NCBI GenBank assembly: GCA_040766585.1
Contig: JAXGQE010000003.1
Location: 124,001-188,000 of the forward strand
Direction: 5' to 3'
DNA length: 64,000 bases
Source of the DNA: JAXGQE01 sp040766585
GTDB taxonomy: Bacteria > Bacillota > SLNR01
The notes under the pieces: generated by a model
The model's input: the letters and a program-made list of their open reading frames with translations, nothing else
Told to the model about the DNA's origin: nothing
Database searches by the model: none
In this document: positions 17,719-26,287 of the stretch, piece by piece
Layout: each line of letters starts with the position of its first letter
Position numbering within the stretch: position 1 is the first letter of the stretch
Translations under genes and position numbers: made by a program

Positions 17719-19022
17719 GACCAATACTCTCGAATATCGCGAGGGTCAATGACTTTTCGATTCATAAAGAAAGCGGCTGTTACCATGAGAGAGGCGAATA
17801 GATAAAAAAGTGCCACATAGGTGTAATTCTCTGCAACATATCCAGCGAATACAGGAACTGCGGCACTGGTTAGGCCTGAAATCAAGGTAGATACGGCTAT
17901 ATAAGTGGGCCGATTGTCCGGACGGCCAAATTCCATAAGGAGATTATCGAAACTCAACATCTGCCCTCCGGCAATAAAGCCGGCAATCATGAAAAATATG
18001 AAGAACAGGGTATAGCTCGTAATCAAAGGGCTCAGGAAATACACGGTAGCCAGCATAATTGTACTGATTTCCATAATCCGTTTAAAACGGATCCGGCTCG
18101 ATATTCGTCCCCACAGATACATCCCCAATGACCAAGAGAGAAGATTGATGGAAGTCAATGTTCCTAAAGTAGTACCTGTGAAGGTCAGCTGTTGTCTGGC
18201 GTAACCGATCACAAAAGGAGAAATTGTAAAACCGGTCTGAAGCAGGGACCGAAGGATGCAGTATCGGGCATAGTTTGGATCTGCCCTTAAGAATGCAGGT
18301 ATACCCAAGATCTTTTTTAGCGCAGAGGTTCTTTGTCCAACGATAGGTGACGGTTCCTCTTTGATCATTCGTAGGGCTCCCAGATCCAGAATATGGGCCG
18401 CAAAAGCCAAAAAGAAGCAAAGAGCATACCCAAGGGGTGCTGTATAAAGATCCCCGCCGCCGTACGAAAAACGACTGACCAGTGTTCCGGCTAAAAAGCT
18501 GCAGCCTGCCTGCGAGAAAAGCGATATGGAGTTTCTGAGGCCAAAGTATGGGCCTCTTTTTTCTTGGGGAATTACTTTCGCCATCATATCGAAAAAGATC
18601 AGAATGTATATCCCATTGAAGATCTGACCGATAAAAAAGAGGCCGATGGATACATACAGAGCCGTCTTTGCAGCCAGAGTCACGGAAGCGATTCCAATGA
18701 GAAGCCAGCTTGTTCTGAAAATGGTTCCGAATAGGAGCAAAGCCGGTTTCTTCTCTTTCAGATGCTCAACTGCAGCTGAGCCAAAAATTTGTGAAAACAT
18801 AAATCCGATGTTCATGGTCGAGAGCATGAACCCCACGATCCAGTCAGAATTGCTAAGATCATAGATGTAATTGGTAAAAATGGTTGAATAGTGATAAAAA
18901 CCCATTGCCGCAAAGAAAAGAATCCCTTGGGCAATCCCGTAAGGGAAATTGCGGGTGTAATTCTGTCGAATTCTTTCCTGGTACTTGCTAATCTCCTCAG
19001 CGGATACGGTTGCGTTGTTCAC
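17715..19022 (-). CDS. MFS transporter
   Basis: About 435 residues with twelve hydrophobic segments and the usual cytoplasmic loop in the middle (residues ~205-230, MIKEEPSPIVGQRTSALKK). The segment DMMAKVIPQEKRGPYFGLRN after helix 4 resembles a subgroup of bacterial MFS carriers described as efflux or peptide-like permeases. The substrate is unknown. A GTG at 19022 is chosen because GGGAG lies 8 nt upstream; GTG at 19031 is an alternative. It follows the histidine kinase gene on the same strand (39 bp gap), so the kinase and carrier may be expressed together. Confidence 0.8.
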   Translation of the reverse strand: MNNATVSAEEISKYQERIRQNYTRNFPYGIAQGILFFAAMGFYHYSTIFTNYIYDLSNSDWIVGFMLSTMNIGFMFSQIFGSAAVEHLKEKKPALLLFGTIFRTSWLLIGIASVTLAAKTALYVSIGLFFIGQIFNGIYILIFFDMMAKVIPQEKRGPYFGLRNSISLFSQAGCSFLAGTLVSRFSYGGGDLYTAPLGYALCFFLAFAAHILDLGALRMIKEEPSPIVGQRTSALKKILGIPAFLRADPNYARYCILRSLLQTGFTISPFVIGYARQQLTFTGTTLGTLTSINLLSWSLGMYLWGRISSRIRFKRIMEISTIMLATVYFLSPLITSYTLFFIFFMIAGFIAGGQMLSFDNLLMEFGRPDNRPTYIAVSTLISGLTSAAVPVFAGYVAENYTYVALFYLFASLMVTAAFFMNRKVIDPRDIREYWS

Positions 19023-19061
19023 ATAATTCACTCCCGGGTGATGGATAGGAATAGGACGAAT

Positions 19062-20480
19062 CTAAGAACCACTGTGGTAAGGAAAGAACACAAAAAAGGA
19101 TGTTCCTGCAGGACCTGTCTGAAACTCGATTCTGCCTTTATTGGCCTGTGCTTTCTCATAACAGATGAATAAGCCAAGGCCGGTTCCGCATTCTTTGGTG
19201 GTCATATACGGTTCAGCAATACTTTGAATCAGGTGATCCGGGATGCCTGAACCTTCATCATGCACTGCCAGGCATGCTTCGTGAAGGGTTGGATATACTT
19301 CAACTGTTATTGTACCATCGTTATCCATGGATTCATAGGCGTTCTTAACCAAATTCAAGACAATTTGATGAATATCTCTTTGATTAGCATAAATTGGCGG
19401 AGTGTCTTCAACTCTGAGCAAAAAGTCGATGTGGGCAGCTCTTTTTTGGTTCCGCAGCAACGGTTCAAGGTTTTGAATCAGTTCATTTAGACAGAAACAT
19501 GCATGGCAATCTGAACGCTCAGAGTACCTTTGAAGATCTTTAGCAAGATCTTGAGAGCGGTGAAGTTCCGACTGCAGTATTTGGTACGATTCCGGGAACT
19601 CGCGAAATACATGATGCTGGTGAAGAAATTCCAGATATCCGGAGACTACAGTCAGAGCATTGTTGACCTCGTGGCCCAATCCTCCGGCAATGAGGTTCAG
19701 CTTTTCCTGGATGGTGCCGAGATGGTCTTCAAGGGAAAAGAAGGCTGGTATGCCCTGTGATGATTGAATGTGAAACTGAAAAAGATAATGGTCTGATTGG
19801 TTGAACCGAACAGGCAAAACGGAAAACATTCCGGATTGAAATGTGTCTTTTGACACTGAATGTACATAAGGGATCGATGACCAATACTTTTTCCATGGAA
19901 CAATGTCAGAAAACTGCAGAAATACTTTCCAAACGCACACGAATTGAGGGCTGCTGTCACTGGAATCAGAAAAATGATGGTAGTAACTACGGTTTGCCAG
20001 AACGATTCGGCCGTTGCCCAAAGAGCACAGGCACATGGGCACAGGGCTAGAGACAAGGATTTTCTCTATTTGCATGCTATTAGGTTCTGCAAAATATTGT
20101 CCATCGGCAATAAATAAAACATTGCGAAAGTATGCAACAACCTGCCCGGAATCTGTAATGGGACAGTGAGAATACTGAAGAGAATATTCATGGGCATCCA
20201 CAGAATCATGATGAGGAAGCAGAATAAATCCTCGGCGGTTTTTCCGGTGCTGCAGCACTTCCCTAATATGAGAATAAAAAGCCAAAAGAGGGTCTTCTGG
20301 GGAAAGATTTCGGGGCAAACTGTTGGATTGAATATTTCGAATCAAATGAGTATCCGCATCTTGAGATGCATAAATCAACTGAGCATTGTGATCAAAGAAA
20401 ACAAGAAAGTGGTATGAATTCTGCTGCATCTGAACAGGATTTTCTAGAATATTTTTTTCTGTCATCGATTCACAATTCAT
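19062..20480 (-). CDS. Sensor histidine kinase
   Basis: About 470 residues, soluble. Two PAS-like regions occupy the first ~260 residues (YHFLVFFDHNAQLIYASQDA; LVSSPVPMCLCSLGNGRIVL). The dimerisation H-box GGLGHEVNNAL carries the phospho-acceptor His, and the ATPase domain shows VLNLVKNAYESM (N-box), DEGSGIP (G1) and GTGLGLFICY (G2). No membrane segment and no response regulator are adjacent, so its partner lies elsewhere. The start is uncertain: ATG at 20480 abuts GGAAGG, and ATG at 20465 is also possible. A TTG at 20537 would place the start inside the terminator hairpin of the upstream gene. Confidence 0.85.
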   Translation of the reverse strand: MNCESMTEKNILENPVQMQQNSYHFLVFFDHNAQLIYASQDADTHLIRNIQSNSLPRNLSPEDPLLAFYSHIREVLQHRKNRRGFILLPHHDSVDAHEYSLQYSHCPITDSGQVVAYFRNVLFIADGQYFAEPNSMQIEKILVSSPVPMCLCSLGNGRIVLANRSYYHHFSDSSDSSPQFVCVWKVFLQFSDIVPWKKYWSSIPYVHSVSKDTFQSGMFSVLPVRFNQSDHYLFQFHIQSSQGIPAFFSLEDHLGTIQEKLNLIAGGLGHEVNNALTVVSGYLEFLHQHHVFREFPESYQILQSELHRSQDLAKDLQRYSERSDCHACFCLNELIQNLEPLLRNQKRAAHIDFLLRVEDTPPIYANQRDIHQIVLNLVKNAYESMDNDGTITVEVYPTLHEACLAVHDEGSGIPDHLIQSIAEPYMTTKECGTGLGLFICYEKAQANKGRIEFQTGPAGTSFFVFFPYHSGS

Positions 20481-20502
20481 CCTTCCATTGACTGAAATTA
20501 AG

Positions 20503-20526
20503 TGAGCGGCCGAACCCGACCGCTCA
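20503..20526 (-). terminator. Hairpin between MFS and histidine kinase genes
   Basis: TGAGCGG and CCGCTCA pair around a GC-rich loop just after the stop of the upstream MFS gene (20539). The T-run is weak (ACTTAATTT), so partial termination is likely. Confidence 0.55.
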
Positions 20527-20538
20527 TCTTTCTCCAAG

Positions 20539-21828
20539 TTATTCAGATCCTATTTCCAACTCTGATACTGGTATTTTCGGTGGGATACACAATAGTGATG
20601 CGATAATGGCCAGAGCGGCGAAGCCCCATGCAAAGATTAAAATATACAAGTAAGTTCCAGTGGTATCGAAGAAGTACCCAGCCAGGGGGGGCGCAAATGC
20701 TGTGATTAAAGACCCAATGGGTGTTGTAAATCCACTAATTGAAGCAAATGATTTTGGTCCGAAGTAATTACTGACCATCAGTGAGCGGCATAGAAATGCA
20801 GTTCCAAAACCGATCCCCGACAGGATGGGATAGAAATAGGCAATCCAGGTTCGTTCCGGAGAAGCAAACCAGAAAGCAATGCCGCCGAAAAGAATGCAGG
20901 CGATGCCAACGGCATACAGATAGCGGGTTTCAATGTAATCACCGATGGCTGCAATTCCAAAGCGACCGATAATACTGCTGCCAATGGCCAGACTATACAG
21001 GAAAGAAGCAAAGGAAGCATCGTAGCCTCGGTCTTGAAGATGGAACGGGCCTTGGCTTTGCATAATATGCCACAGAAACAGGTTTCCGGCACTGGCTATG
21101 ATAATCAGCCACAGTGTGCGGGAACGGATGGCATCTTTCACCTTCCAGTTAACCTGACTGCGATAAGTGGTTGGTCTTTTACGCGTGGTTTCCACTTCTG
21201 TACCGGGGGTAATCCCGTCCGGATACTGTCCGATATCAGACGGCTTATTCTTCACCAGTATGAATGTTAAAACCAAAACAATCAAAGAAGCCGCAGCACA
21301 GGCAAACCACCCTACACGCCAGGCTCCACCACTGGTTTCAATGATCCAGGTGACAATCTGTGGGAATACAAAACCGCCAATGGATCCTCCCCCGAGAACA
21401 ATTCCAAGTGCCATGGCTCTGCGGATTTGAAACCAGTTAATGATGATGGTCTGTGTAGCCAGCAAAGATGCCATGCACAGTCCCAGTCCGTTGAGGATAC
21501 TCGGCGCCATATAAAGAGGATAGACGGTGCCGACAAGACCCATCAGCGTATTGGTCACAATGATAATCGCCGCCCCGGCTATTAATGAAACCTTCGGGCT
21601 GTAGCGGTTAATGATAATGGCCACGACGGGAGAAGCAAATCCGAAAAGCATGGAAGAACCGGTATGCCCCAACATAATCTGCGCTCGGGTCCATGGGAGT
21701 TCGTTGAGCATAAAGGGATAAATAACAGAACGGCTGTATAATGCGAATCCCATTTGTACTGCATAAACGAACATTAGAAAAAACATTAACTGATTTCCGT
21801 AAAAACGTTTCGTTTGTGTTTCGGTCAT
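20539..21828 (-). CDS. MFS transporter, oxalate/formate antiporter (OFA) type
   Basis: 429 residues with twelve membrane segments. The first helix (LMFFLMFVYAVQMGFALYSRSVIYPFMLNELPW), the loop RRAMALGIVLGGGSIGGFVF and the helix-11 region FGPKSFASISGFTTPIGSLITAFAPPLAGYFFD match OFA-type carriers that exchange small carboxylates. GGGAGATATCC directly precedes the ATG. It is the first gene of a minus-strand group with the histidine kinase and a second MFS carrier. The substrate is not determined; a monocarboxylate is the likeliest by family. Confidence 0.8.
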   Translation of the reverse strand: MTETQTKRFYGNQLMFFLMFVYAVQMGFALYSRSVIYPFMLNELPWTRAQIMLGHTGSSMLFGFASPVVAIIINRYSPKVSLIAGAAIIIVTNTLMGLVGTVYPLYMAPSILNGLGLCMASLLATQTIIINWFQIRRAMALGIVLGGGSIGGFVFPQIVTWIIETSGGAWRVGWFACAAASLIVLVLTFILVKNKPSDIGQYPDGITPGTEVETTRKRPTTYRSQVNWKVKDAIRSRTLWLIIIASAGNLFLWHIMQSQGPFHLQDRGYDASFASFLYSLAIGSSIIGRFGIAAIGDYIETRYLYAVGIACILFGGIAFWFASPERTWIAYFYPILSGIGFGTAFLCRSLMVSNYFGPKSFASISGFTTPIGSLITAFAPPLAGYFFDTTGTYLYILIFAWGFAALAIIASLLCIPPKIPVSELEIGSE

Positions 21829-22006
21829 GGATATCTCCCTTCCTCAGGCAAAAATGAATATATGATGTCAAAGTACAAAAATAAACACGGAATATATTCT
21901 GTACAAATTGCGTTTTTCCTTTCCAAATACGAGCAAAAATGAAAAGTTTTATATTAAAAGTAAAATGAGAAATTAAATACCGCACAACTGCTGTGCGGTA
22001 AGAATT

Positions 22007-22092
22007 TGGTGGAGAGGGCTGGATTCGAACCAGCGAAGGCATTGCCAGCAGATTTACAGTCTGCCCCCTTTGGCCAACTCGGGTACCTCTCC
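22007..22092 (-). tRNA. tRNA-Tyr (GTA)
   Basis: An 86-nt class II tRNA with encoded CCA. The acceptor stem is GGAGAGG/CCTCTCC, the anticodon loop reads CTGTAAA (anticodon GTA), there is a long variable arm, and the T-arm is GGTTCGAATCC. It lies 13 bp from tRNA-Trp in the same orientation, so both are probably on one transcript. Confidence 0.97.
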
Positions 22093-22105
22093 AAAATAAT
22101 CACTG

Positions 22106-22181
22106 TGGCAGGGGCGGAGGGATTCGAACCCCCAACACGCGGATTTGGAGTCCGCTGCTCTACCGTTGGAGCTACACCCCT
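22106..22181 (-). tRNA. tRNA-Trp (CCA)
   Basis: A 76-nt class I tRNA with encoded CCA. The acceptor stem is AGGGGTG/CGCCCCT, the D-arm is TAGCTCCAACGGTAGAGCA, the anticodon loop reads ACTCCAAAT (anticodon CCA) and the T-arm is GGGGTTCGAATCCC. Upstream of tRNA-Tyr. Confidence 0.97.
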
Positions 22182-22263
22182 AAAGTGTTTTCATAAAATT
22201 GTATCGAACTTTATTTTATATCAATCGACGTATGATGTCAAGGTGCTTCAAATGAAAATGTAG

Positions 22264-22450
22264 TTATTCTGTGATAATGTCATGTTGAATTTATTCTGAT
22301 AAAATGTCACCTATGAGAAGGGAGATATTCACGATGATTCAGCAAAAAGTCGTAAGACACCGAATCATTAACCAAACGATTGATCAAGTGAGACCCGATA
22401 ACTCAGCGGCTGAGTTGTCGGGCCTCAGTGAATGGCAAGGACGCTGTTAA
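22264..22450 (+). pseudogene. Relic of an insertion sequence: terminal repeats plus transposase N-terminus
   Basis: Two tandem copies of a TGATAAtGTCA motif (22271-22282 and about 22297-22309) match the repeats at the ends of the insertion sequence at 32430-35409. They are followed by a 38-codon frame (22334-22450, AAGGGAG upstream) whose helix AAELSGLSEWQ parallels AAEDLDLSERQ of that element's transposase. The frame then stops and no further transposase is seen, so this is a stub of a related element. From 22451 to 22675 I see no gene. Confidence 0.5.
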
Positions 22451-22675
22451 TAGGATGGGTTTTAAATCACGGATCGTCGCTTGAAATGGGGATATCCGTT
22501 AACACAAAGATCCTGGATGATACCGATGATCATATTCTGTGAATCATTAAGTTTACATTGGCAGAACCGGCAATAGTCCAGTGTATAAAGTTTGAATCAT
22601 GCTCCATGATGGAACCTGAATGTAGGAGGAAAAACCTCTTTTATCAAGAAATATCCGTAAAAAGGAGGAGATGCA

Positions 22676-23143
22676 ATGCCAGCCAAATGGTTATCAGAGA
22701 ATGACGCTGAGAGGATTTTGACTGAAGGATTTTCTGGGAGATTGGCAACTTCCGTCGACGGGTATCCGTATATTGTATCACTGAACTACTGCTTCTTGGA
22801 CGGAGCGATCTATTTCCACAGCCGGGTAACAGGAAGAAAACTGGAAAATATCAAAAGGAATCCTCAGGTTTGTTTTGAAGTCAGCAATATAAGGAAACTA
22901 GTCAAGAATAAGAAACCTTGTGACTTTGGGGTCCGGTTTGAAAGTGTGTTGGCATTTGGATCAGCAAAAATCCTGGATGATGAGGAAAAGAAAATGAAAG
23001 CAGTCCAGCATTTGATTGCGAAGTATGCCGGGGATATGACATGTGAGGATATCACACTTCAGCAGCTTAATTCCATTGCTGTAGTTGAAATAACTATCGA
23101 TAAGATCGAAGCAAAACAGAATGTGGATCCCGAAGAACTATAA
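22676..23143 (+). CDS. Pyridoxamine 5'-phosphate oxidase-family flavin-binding protein
   Basis: 155 residues, split-barrel FMN-binding fold of the NimA-like group. Residues 18-60 (GFSGRLATSVDGYPYIVSLNYCFLDGAIYFHS) form the first beta strands and FMN-contacting region, followed by KLENIKRNPQVCFEV. Members reduce nitro compounds or bind flavin or F420; the exact role is unknown. AAAGGAGGAG lies 6 nt before the ATG. Its end overlaps the converging HD-GYP gene by 6 bp. Confidence 0.85.
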   Translation: MPAKWLSENDAERILTEGFSGRLATSVDGYPYIVSLNYCFLDGAIYFHSRVTGRKLENIKRNPQVCFEVSNIRKLVKNKKPCDFGVRFESVLAFGSAKILDDEEKKMKAVQHLIAKYAGDMTCEDITLQQLNSIAVVEITIDKIEAKQNVDPEEL

Positions 23144-24013
23144 GTGCTCCTGGTAGTAGATCCTTTCGATTAACTCGGATTTTTCAAGAAGTGAGATCGC
23201 CTGTTCAGCAATGGCCGGATCAAACTGAAGACCTTTGAGCCTTTCAAGTTCTCGGATAGTCTGATTTACAGTTTTGGCTTTCTGATAGGGTCGGATAGAC
23301 AGCATGGCATCTACAGCATCTGCCACGTTGATTATTCGCGCACCTAAAGGGATTTCATCGCCGCGAATCCGATCCGGGTACCCATGCCCGCTGTACCATT
23401 CATGGTGATGTTGAATGCTGGGATACAACTCTTTTAGGATGTTATACCTGCGCAAAATATCGACGCTGTACCGGGGATGATTTCGTATAGAAATCATCTC
23501 TTTTTCTGTTAGTTTCCCCTTTTTCTGCAGTATAGCAGGAGGTATATCAATCTTCCCTATATCATGGAGCAAAGCTGCAGCCGCAATCTCTTTTCTTGTC
23601 TGAGCAGGCAGACCCATTGTGTCAGAGATACATTTTGAGATTGCTAAAACGCGAATGCTGTGGCCTAAAGTATACTGGTCCTGTTCCTCACATGTGATCA
23701 AAAGGATTCGTAAAGCGGATAGAGTATCAGGCAAGATTAAGTCTTTTGAGAATTCGGTGATGGATGTCCAGAAATCTGGGAGATCCAGAATTGAGAAATC
23801 CATTCTGGAAGATTCATCAGGTTTGCGTATGAAGCCGGCAGAACGGTTCACCGCGGCTAAGACCAGTAAAAAAAGTGAGCTGGCTACCAAGACAACAGCA
23901 AAAGAAAGTATTTGAGTATTCAAAGACGGAACGAGCGCCCAAGGCAAAAGCTCGCTTCGAAATGATAAGAATGGTATGGCCGCAGGGAACTTGACGGGGA
24001 AATGAGTATTCAT
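23138..24013 (-). CDS. HD-GYP domain protein (cyclic-di-GMP phosphodiesterase-like)
   Basis: About 291 residues from the ATG at 24013. A single membrane segment (about 30-52, LSFAVVLVASSLFLLVLAAV) is followed by an HD-GYP domain: TLGHSIRVLAIS, LLHDIGKIDIPPAILQK, IRNHPRYSVDIL, HHHEWYSGHGYPDRIRGDEIPLGARIINVADAVDAM. The GYP residues needed for cyclic-di-GMP hydrolysis are present. No good ribosome-binding site precedes this ATG. The frame stays open to 24283, so a longer protein is possible, but the extra part looks non-coding. The region 24014-24502 holds no other gene I can support. Confidence 0.75.
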   Translation of the reverse strand: MNTHFPVKFPAAIPFLSFRSELLPWALVPSLNTQILSFAVVLVASSLFLLVLAAVNRSAGFIRKPDESSRMDFSILDLPDFWTSITEFSKDLILPDTLSALRILLITCEEQDQYTLGHSIRVLAISKCISDTMGLPAQTRKEIAAAALLHDIGKIDIPPAILQKKGKLTEKEMISIRNHPRYSVDILRRYNILKELYPSIQHHHEWYSGHGYPDRIRGDEIPLGARIINVADAVDAMLSIRPYQKAKTVNQTIRELERLKGLQFDPAIAEQAISLLEKSELIERIYYQEHL

Positions 24014-24502
24014 TGTGAGGATAGGATCAATCATTCGAGAGGCTTGCAGGATCATGTGTACCGGAAGGGACCATGGATCTGCAGAACGGGGCAGATTATA
24101 GCAGAACAAGGTTCCCTTATGCAGGGAAGAAGGCAGAAGGTGAGTTTGCAGGAACATGAACGGTACAATATTGACTTGCATGAAAATACATGGGACAATA
24201 CAAAATCGTGAGAATGAGAATAGTCGGATATGATCCCGGACTTTTGAATCAAGGCATCGAATGTGGCTGCGTTTAGGCTGCATAGGGTCTCCTTTTCTGG
24301 GATATATTAAAATCTCATTTGTATGTATTATAATGCAATTATTGCTCTACTGTACAGGACTTTTCAATATGCCCGCGATTTCCATACAAAGACGAGAAAA
24401 CCTTTGCCCGACAGTCGAAAAAAATGAAGAAACTCCTGAAGCACAGTTCCTGGCGGAAGGAATCAAACACTTGATTTTTCTGACTAAATTGAGTATATTT
24501 TG

Positions 24503-24531
24503 TTGACAACATTCTATAAAACCTGTACAAT
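24503..24531 (+). promoter_or_regulatory. Sigma-A promoter of tRNA-Leu
   Basis: A consensus TTGACA and TACAAT are separated by 17 bp. The predicted start falls about 7 bp before the tRNA. Confidence 0.85.
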
Positions 24532-24544
24532 GAGATTTGTTAGA

Positions 24545-24631
24545 GCCGAAGTGGTGGAATTGGCAGACACGCGGTGTTCAGGGCGCCGTAAGCTTATGCT
24601 TGTGTGGGTTCAAATCCCACCTTCGGCACCA
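24545..24631 (+). tRNA. tRNA-Leu (CAG)
   Basis: An 87-nt class II tRNA with encoded CCA. Acceptor GCCGAAG/CTTCGGC, anticodon stem CGGTG/CGCCG around TTCAGGG (anticodon CAG), a long variable arm, T-arm GGGTTCAAATCCC. Own promoter and terminator. Confidence 0.97.
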
Positions 24632-24655
24632 AAAAGAATTTGGCAGTTATACTGC

Positions 24656-24684
24656 AAAAACCGGACAATGTCCGGTTTTTTTAA
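24656..24684 (+). terminator. Terminator of tRNA-Leu
   Basis: AAAAACCGGAC and GTCCGGTTTTT pair across three bases, giving an 11-bp stem ending in a T-run. Confidence 0.9.
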
Positions 24685-24755
24685 TTTCCCTATTTCTCCA
24701 AATCATCGATTGGATGATCCAGTAAACTGTGATTGAACATCGTTGGATGAGGGCT

Positions 24756-25334
24756 CTATTCTTCATCATGAAATAGAATTTCTCCGTTTTCCAAGCTTTC
24801 GATTCGAACCAGGGAATCCACGCGTAAACCCTTGTTCCGGAGCATTTTCCCTCCAAGTTGGAATGATTTCTCAATCACGATGCCTAAACCGGCCAATGTG
24901 GATCCTGCTTGCTTGACCAGATCCACCATCCCTCGGGCGGCTTCTCCATTGGCCAGAAAATCATCGACAATCAATACCACATCCTGAGATGTCAAAAAGC
25001 GGGTAGACACCATCAGAGGAACTGTTTTCTTCTTTGTGTAAGAGAAAATCTCGCTCTGGAAAAACGCTTGCCCTAAGGTTGTGGGAGCTTGCTTTCGGGC
25101 AAAAACAACCGGGACTTTCAAAACCAGACCCGTCATAATCGCTGGGGCAATACCGGACGACTCGATGGTCAGTATTTTGGTAATGCCCTGATCCCGGTAC
25201 ATGGAAGCGAAGGTCTCGCCAATTTCGTACATAAGAACAGGGTCAATCTGATGATTTAGAAACGAATCTACTTTCAGTATTTGGTCAGAGATAACAATTC
25301 CTTCGGAACGAATCAGTTGCTTCAGCTTTTCCAT
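24756..25334 (-). CDS. xpt: Xanthine phosphoribosyltransferase
   Basis: 192 residues, the usual length for Xpt (about 190). The PRPP-binding motif VVLIVDDFLANGEAARGM, the N-terminal MEKLKQLIRSEGIVISDQILKVDSFLNHQIDP and the flexible-loop region VPVVFARKQAPTT are all diagnostic. It converts xanthine and PRPP to XMP for purine salvage. The ATG at 25334 has GGAG about 10 nt upstream. It is the last gene behind the nucleoside importer genes, which fits a salvage unit. No purine riboswitch was recognised upstream. Confidence 0.93.
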   Translation of the reverse strand: MEKLKQLIRSEGIVISDQILKVDSFLNHQIDPVLMYEIGETFASMYRDQGITKILTIESSGIAPAIMTGLVLKVPVVFARKQAPTTLGQAFFQSEIFSYTKKKTVPLMVSTRFLTSQDVVLIVDDFLANGEAARGMVDLVKQAGSTLAGLGIVIEKSFQLGGKMLRNKGLRVDSLVRIESLENGEILFHDEE

Positions 25335-25357
25335 TCTCCACACACTCCAATCTAACA

Positions 25358-26287
25358 CTATCGTTCTTCTCGATCATAGGAAACACTCAAAGCAGCCGGG
25401 GCTGAGGACCTTTTCTTATTCTGTGCATTGGTCAGTATTAACACTGCAATGGTAAGCAGGTATGGAAGCATCCTGAGAAAGTAAGAAGAAGCATTGATAC
25501 CAACTACCTGGAGGCGAAATCCCAGCGCATCAATACCTCCGAAAAAGTACGATCCAGCCAGTGCTCTCAGAGGGTTCCATGCTGAAAAAATAACCATTGC
25601 AACTGCGATCCATCCTCTGCCAGCCGTCATGTTTTCCAACCACGCTGGAGCGTATGACAGAGAGAGGTAGGCACCGCCCAAGCCAGCCATCATCCCGCCG
25701 AAGAAAGTAGCGGCATAGCGTATGCGAAAAACATCAATCCCCATGGCATCCGCTGCAGCGGGATTTTCACCGACAGAACGGATTAGCAGACCCGCTCGAG
25801 TTTTGAATAGGAAAAACCAAATTGCGACGGCCAAAAGATAGGAAAGGTACACCAGAAGATTCTGGCGGAAAAAAACGGGCCCAAGAACAGGAATGTCAGA
25901 AAGCAGGACGATGGGTACAGGTCGAAATACAGATGACGCAGGAATTCCAATTAAACTTTTTCCCAGATACGCACTGAGGCCTGTGCCAAACATTGTGAGG
26001 GCAAGTCCGCTGACAACCTGGTTTGCTTTCAAAGTGACGGTCAACAAGGCATGAACCAAAGCCAGTAAACCGCCCCCCATCATGGCAGCAACAATCCCCA
26101 GCCAGAGAGAATCCGAACGATATGCAACCATGAAACCTGCTACTGCACCGGTTAGCATCATTCCTTCTACGCCAAGATTTAATATCCCGCTTTTTTCAGC
26201 CACAATCTCGCCCAATGCAGAAAACAATATGGCAGTACCTGCTGTCACAGCAGCTGCCAGCAAAGAAATGATCTGAGCACTATTCAA
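25358..26287 (-). CDS. Nucleoside ABC importer permease, second subunit
   Basis: 309 residues, about eight membrane segments, of the BMP-dependent nucleoside importer permease family (NupQ-like). ILNLGVEGMMLTGAVAGFMVAY near the N-terminus and RSVGENPAAADAMGIDVFRIRY in the cytoplasmic coupling loop are family landmarks. The TTG at 26287 has GAGGTGA 6 nt upstream and overlaps the end of the first permease by 8 bp. It forms the membrane channel with the product of 26280-27413 for uptake of purine nucleosides or bases. Confidence 0.9.
   Translation of the reverse strand: MNSAQIISLLAAAVTAGTAILFSALGEIVAEKSGILNLGVEGMMLTGAVAGFMVAYRSDSLWLGIVAAMMGGGLLALVHALLTVTLKANQVVSGLALTMFGTGLSAYLGKSLIGIPASSVFRPVPIVLLSDIPVLGPVFFRQNLLVYLSYLLAVAIWFFLFKTRAGLLIRSVGENPAAADAMGIDVFRIRYAATFFGGMMAGLGGAYLSLSYAPAWLENMTAGRGWIAVAMVIFSAWNPLRALAGSYFFGGIDALGFRLQVVGINASSYFLRMLPYLLTIAVLILTNAQNKKRSSAPAALSVSYDREER

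Noticed and set aside
22006..22263. Open frame of 85 codons over the tRNA genes
   Set aside because: It is a translation of tRNA-Tyr and tRNA-Trp in the antisense direction and has no ribosome-binding site.
24261..24506. Open frame of 81 codons before tRNA-Leu
   Set aside because: No ribosome-binding site, no recognisable composition or family, and it runs into the tRNA-Leu promoter.
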